Below, piece by piece: positions 5,845 to 8,602 of a stretch of 8,602 nt of DNA. The notes under the pieces are model-generated. The model had not been told where the DNA came from, did not search any database, and saw only the letters and a program-made list of their open reading frames with translations. The position numbers and the translations under genes were made by a program. This DNA is from Gemmatimonadota bacterium (GTDB lineage Bacteria; Gemmatimonadota; Gemmatimonadetes; Gemmatimonadales; Gemmatimonadaceae): the NCBI GenBank assembly GCA_028287205.1, contig JAQBQC010000448.1, positions 1 through 8,602 on the forward strand. Direction: 5' to 3'. The number at the start of each line of letters is the position of its first letter. The first letter of the stretch is position 1.

Positions 5845-7989
5845 CTAGGCCGACTCGTACCTTGCAACCGCGCGCTCCAACACGGCGAGCTGAGCGCGCA
5901 ACCGCTCGAGCTGTGCATCCTGGAGCGAGACCGCGGTGTGGGCCTCGGGCCGCGTCGTGCCGACGGTAACGATGGGATCCGCCGCGAGCCGTGGGCCGGA
6001 GCCATCCAGCGAGGCGATCGCGGCGTCGAGCTGCGAGATCAACTCGGACATGACCGCGGGCGGGATTGCGCCCGCGTCGCGCGCACGGGCCGCCGCGAGG
6101 GCGGAGAGCGTAGAGGCGACGCGGCGCCCGTAGACGGTCACCGTCATCGCAGCCTCGACGCGGTGCGGATTGGGCGAGTCCTCGGTGATGAGTCGCTGCA
6201 TCGTCGCCTCTGCGTTCGTCACCGCAACTCCGAAGCGGCGGCGAGCATCGTCCACCATTCGCTTCCACTCCGGAGCTGTCGGATCGGCTTCGGCGATCGC
6301 CGTGACGAGCAGCGTGCGAAGATCGCGCAGCAGATCGGCGAGCTGTTTCGCGTAGGTTGCCAGCTCCCGTACCGGCCAGAGAAGCTGCGCCGCGCCGAGC
6401 GCGATGAGGCCGCCCAGGAGCGTGTTCACAACGCGAAGTCCCGCGAGCCCCCAATCACCGGGATGCGGCTCCGCGAGCAGCACGAACACGGGGGTGAGCA
6501 GCAGAACGAACACTCCATAGTTGAGCGGAAGCACCGCCACGGCGGCGACCGTAAACGGCACCATCACCCCCGCAATCGCGAGCTTCGTGCGCGCGACAAC
6601 CGCGAGCGCGGCCGCGATGATGCCGCCGAGCACACTGCCGCCCACGCGCTGGAGCGTTTTGCGGATCGTCGCGCCCGCGTATGGCTGCAGCACGATCAGC
6701 GTCGTTATCGTCGCCCAGTAGCCGTGCGTGATGTCGAGCGCGAAGGAGAGCCACACGGCGAGGGCGGCGGCAACGCCCATGCGCAGGCCGTGGCGCGCAG
6801 GGAGCGAGCGCGAGGTGAACGCCTCGCGCAGCGGACGAAGCCACGCGAAAGGATCGCTCTTCGGGCGTGCAGCGATCGGATGCTCGGCGGTGTGCGGAAC
6901 GACAGTCGCGGCGCGCGCATCGATGTTCGCGGCCGTTTCCTCGAGCATGGTCACGTCCGCGACCACTCGCGACAGCAGCGTTGCGGCCGCACGCAGATGG
7001 ACATTCGGCCAATCCGTTCGCACCGTGAGCTCGGCGAGTGAGGGCGGCCGGGTCGCATCGCGGCGACGCGCCAGGACCGTGTCATCGACCGCGTTCGCCA
7101 GGAGCTCGAGCGTCGTCGCGAGGCAGCTGAATGCCCTCGCGAACGACTCATCGGCGATCGTCGAGCCGCTCTCGTGCGCCGCCTCGAGCTCCGCATCGAT
7201 GGCGACGAGGGTGCCGAAGATCTCCTCGGCGCCCTCCGTGAGGACCAGCAGCTGCTCCCCGCGCGCGCTGCGTCCCTGCCGGGGCTTTCGCGCGTCGGCG
7301 AGCACCACCCGCGCGGCTTCGAGCGCGCTGCGCACATCGGCGTGGTATGCGCGCGCACGCTCGCGGAGATGCGCGGCGCTCGCGTCGCCGAGCGCTCGCG
7401 TCACCTGCTCGAGCGAGCGCGAAAACTCGGCGAGCACGCGATATCCGTTCGCCACCGCACGCCGCGCAGGTCGAAATGGGTGGATGGGCCACAGGATGAG
7501 CGAGAGCACCATCGCCCACACCGCCCCGCCCAGGAAGAACACGGCCCGCAGCAGCGCTGCATGCGGCGCCGAAGACGGCGAGCCAAGAGCGACCGCGAAG
7601 ATGACGGCGATGAACAGGCCGACTGTGGATCCTTCATCCCCGTAGAGGCGCGCGAGCCCCGCCATCAGGCCCACGACGAGCATCGAGATCACCGCGAGCG
7701 GCACGCTCTGCGCGACCTCGGTGCCCGCATACGCGCACGCGAACCCCAGAATCGCGAACGCGCCCATGGTGGTGGCACGCGTGCGATAGGATCCGCCCTT
7801 GTCGGCGAGTGAGCCGAGCCATCCGCCGAGCGCGGTCCACGCGAAGAACGGCTGGCTGAGGATGTCGCCGGCGATGACCGGAATGAGCAGCGCGAATGCG
7901 GTACGAACGCCACGCCCGATCGCGAGCTTCCCATCGCCGATCGCGAACAGATGGCGAGTGGTCTCGGTCGCGCGTCGCCAGGCGCTCAT
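5845..7989 (-). CDS. FUSC-family inner-membrane protein (aromatic acid/fusaric acid-type exporter)
   Basis: A 714-residue protein with two membrane halves. The N-terminal half has hydrophobic segments between about 27 and 168 (ALLIPVIAGDIL, MLVVGLMAGLARL, TVGLFIAVIFAVAL, GGAVWAMVLSLILWP). A soluble, helical, charged region follows (about 170-395). The second half (about 400-540) carries the FUSC signature GYWATITTLIVLQPYAGAT (423-441) then RVGGSVLGGIIAA (448-460). A soluble C-terminal tail (about 541-714) contains probable helices. This duplicated layout matches PF13515/YccS/AaeB-like proteins, some of which export aromatic carboxylic acids or confer fusaric acid resistance; the substrate is unknown here, and no MFP/HlyD partner is visible in the window. 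The ATG at 7989 lies 19 nt after the S41 peptidase stop, suggesting one transcript; no clear SD is seen. Confidence 0.9.
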   Translation of the reverse strand: MSAWRRATETTRHLFAIGDGKLAIGRGVRTAFALLIPVIAGDILSQPFFAWTALGGWLGSLADKGGSYRTRATTMGAFAILGFACAYAGTEVAQSVPLAVISMLVVGLMAGLARLYGDEGSTVGLFIAVIFAVALGSPSSAPHAALLRAVFFLGGAVWAMVLSLILWPIHPFRPARRAVANGYRVLAEFSRSLEQVTRALGDASAAHLRERARAYHADVRSALEAARVVLADARKPRQGRSARGEQLLVLTEGAEEIFGTLVAIDAELEAAHESGSTIADESFARAFSCLATTLELLANAVDDTVLARRRDATRPPSLAELTVRTDWPNVHLRAAATLLSRVVADVTMLEETAANIDARAATVVPHTAEHPIAARPKSDPFAWLRPLREAFTSRSLPARHGLRMGVAAALAVWLSFALDITHGYWATITTLIVLQPYAGATIRKTLQRVGGSVLGGIIAAALAVVARTKLAIAGVMVPFTVAAVAVLPLNYGVFVLLLTPVFVLLAEPHPGDWGLAGLRVVNTLLGGLIALGAAQLLWPVRELATYAKQLADLLRDLRTLLVTAIAEADPTAPEWKRMVDDARRRFGVAVTNAEATMQRLITEDSPNPHRVEAAMTVTVYGRRVASTLSALAAARARDAGAIPPAVMSELISQLDAAIASLDGSGPRLAADPIVTVGTTRPEAHTAVSLQDAQLERLRAQLAVLERAVARYESA

Positions 7990-8008
7990 CTGTTCGTTCG
8001 CAGCGAGT

Positions 8009-8602
8009 CTAGTGCGCGCCGCCGATCTTTCGCACCGCGCCGATCTGATCGAGCAGCGTCTTCACCGCGGCGTCGAGCTGCGAATCATGGCGGCCGTAGC
8101 TCTCGCCCATGGGGCGCGTGACGGCAACGTCCACGGGCCGTGGATGCATCTCCATGTCCGTGTTGTCCGCACCCCTGATGCGCACGAAGGGAATTCGCAC
8201 CGCGGATCCGTCGAAGAGCACGTCGTTGGAGGTGTAGATGATCCACCCCGCGGTGGGCTCGCCCACGATCTTGCCGAGCTTCATCGTACGATAGCCTTCC
8301 GAAAAGTCCTCGGCGTCGCTGAGCGAATGCATGTTCGTCACGAGCACGGTGGGAAGCTCGAGCGAGCGCTGGCCCAGCAGCGTTCGTGCGGGTGCGACGG
8401 CCATGCCGCGAATCTGCATCGTGAGATAGGGAGCGCGCGTGAGCACGTCGAGTGCGTACGCGTTCACGAAGCCGCCGTTGTTGTTCCGGATGTCGATGAC
8501 GACCCCCTCGTTCGCCTGGTTCTGCGAATCGAGGTCGGCGTAGAGTCGCTGGAGCGACTCCTCGCTCATGTCCGGCATGTGGACGTAGCCCAGGCGACCG
8601 CC
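8009..8602 (-). CDS. S41-family (tricorn/C-terminal processing-like) peptidase, C-terminal fragment
   Basis: Partial gene: 197 residues are visible and the frame runs off the right edge (GGRLGYVHMPDM continues upstream of the in-frame ATG at 8578). Seen in order: GRLGYVHMPDM, IDIRNNNGGFVNAYA (a conserved strand with the NxGG turn), and TNMHSLSDAEDF, where the second Ser of SLSD (codon 8320-8318) is the expected nucleophile. GKIVGEPTAGW follows. The family hydrolyses peptide bonds in exported or misfolded proteins, or in short peptides. The Lys of Ctp/Tsp-type enzymes (GEPTxGKG) is replaced by Trp, pointing to the tricorn-like subgroup with a Ser/His-based active site; the expected His would be in the missing part, as would any signal peptide, PDZ or propeller domains. 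The C-terminal QLDAAVKTLL helix is typical. The gene probably leads an operon with FUSC. Confidence 0.92.
   Translation of the reverse strand, partial: GGRLGYVHMPDMSEESLQRLYADLDSQNQANEGVVIDIRNNNGGFVNAYALDVLTRAPYLTMQIRGMAVAPARTLLGQRSLELPTVLVTNMHSLSDAEDFSEGYRTMKLGKIVGEPTAGWIIYTSNDVLFDGSAVRIPFVRIRGADNTDMEMHPRPVDVAVTRPMGESYGRHDSQLDAAVKTLLDQIGAVRKIGGAH

Noticed and set aside
5750..6454. Upstream extension of the histidine kinase frame by about 235 codons
   Set aside because: The extension overlaps the FUSC 3' end in another frame, is Arg-rich and unlike a sensor domain; helix 1 of the kinase begins right after the GTG at 5749.
5803..7041. 412-codon plus-strand open frame opposite the FUSC gene
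   Set aside because: Antisense shadow of the FUSC coding region; low-complexity Arg/Glu/Gly sequence and no recognisable motif.

Overview
The window is GC-rich bacterial chromosome in which every supportable gene lies on the minus strand, so genes are read from high to low coordinate. Strong G/C preference at third codon positions produces long shadow ORFs on the plus strand, none of which resembles a protein family. Gene content (a chlorite-dismutase/HemQ-like protein, a tricorn-type S41 peptidase, a TIGR00027-type methyltransferase, a CHASE3/PAS histidine kinase, and a small winged-helix regulator paired with a six-helix membrane protein) is typical of Gemmatimonadota or Acidobacteriota soil bacteria. 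The phylum is an inference from gene style and composition, not from a marker gene.

Layout in transcription order. (1) 8602-8009: C-terminal part of a secreted-type S41 peptidase, cut by the window edge. (2) 7989-5845: a FUSC-family membrane protein 19 nt further on, probably co-transcribed, followed by a plausible intrinsic terminator (5813-5839). (3) 5749-3470: a 759-residue membrane histidine kinase with CHASE3, coiled coil, two PAS domains, HisKA and HATPase; its short leader holds a perfect 12-bp palindrome. (4) 3309-2872: a stand-alone receiver-domain response regulator, separated from the kinase by a 160-nt AT-richer gap with two palindromes. (5) 2790-1821: a conserved but uncharacterised six-helix membrane protein overlapping its winged-helix regulator by 8 nt, with nested dyads upstream. 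(6) 1766-205: an isoprenyl (undecaprenyl-type) diphosphate synthase with a divergent region IV, followed after 2 nt by a class I SAM-dependent methyltransferase starting at TTG. (7) 164-1: the N-terminus of a chlorite-dismutase/HemQ-like protein, cut by the window edge.

How they may work together: the kinase and receiver look like a two-component pair whose output must be another protein, because the receiver has no DNA-binding domain. The regulator/membrane-protein pair looks self-contained and autoregulated. The tight synthase-methyltransferase junction suggests coordinated expression and possibly a shared isoprenoid-linked role, which is unproven. No tRNA, rRNA, CRISPR array, insertion sequence or phage gene was seen. 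The strongest candidates for undescribed biology are the synthase/methyltransferase pair, the membrane-protein/regulator module, and the sets of exact palindromes in the three main regulatory gaps.
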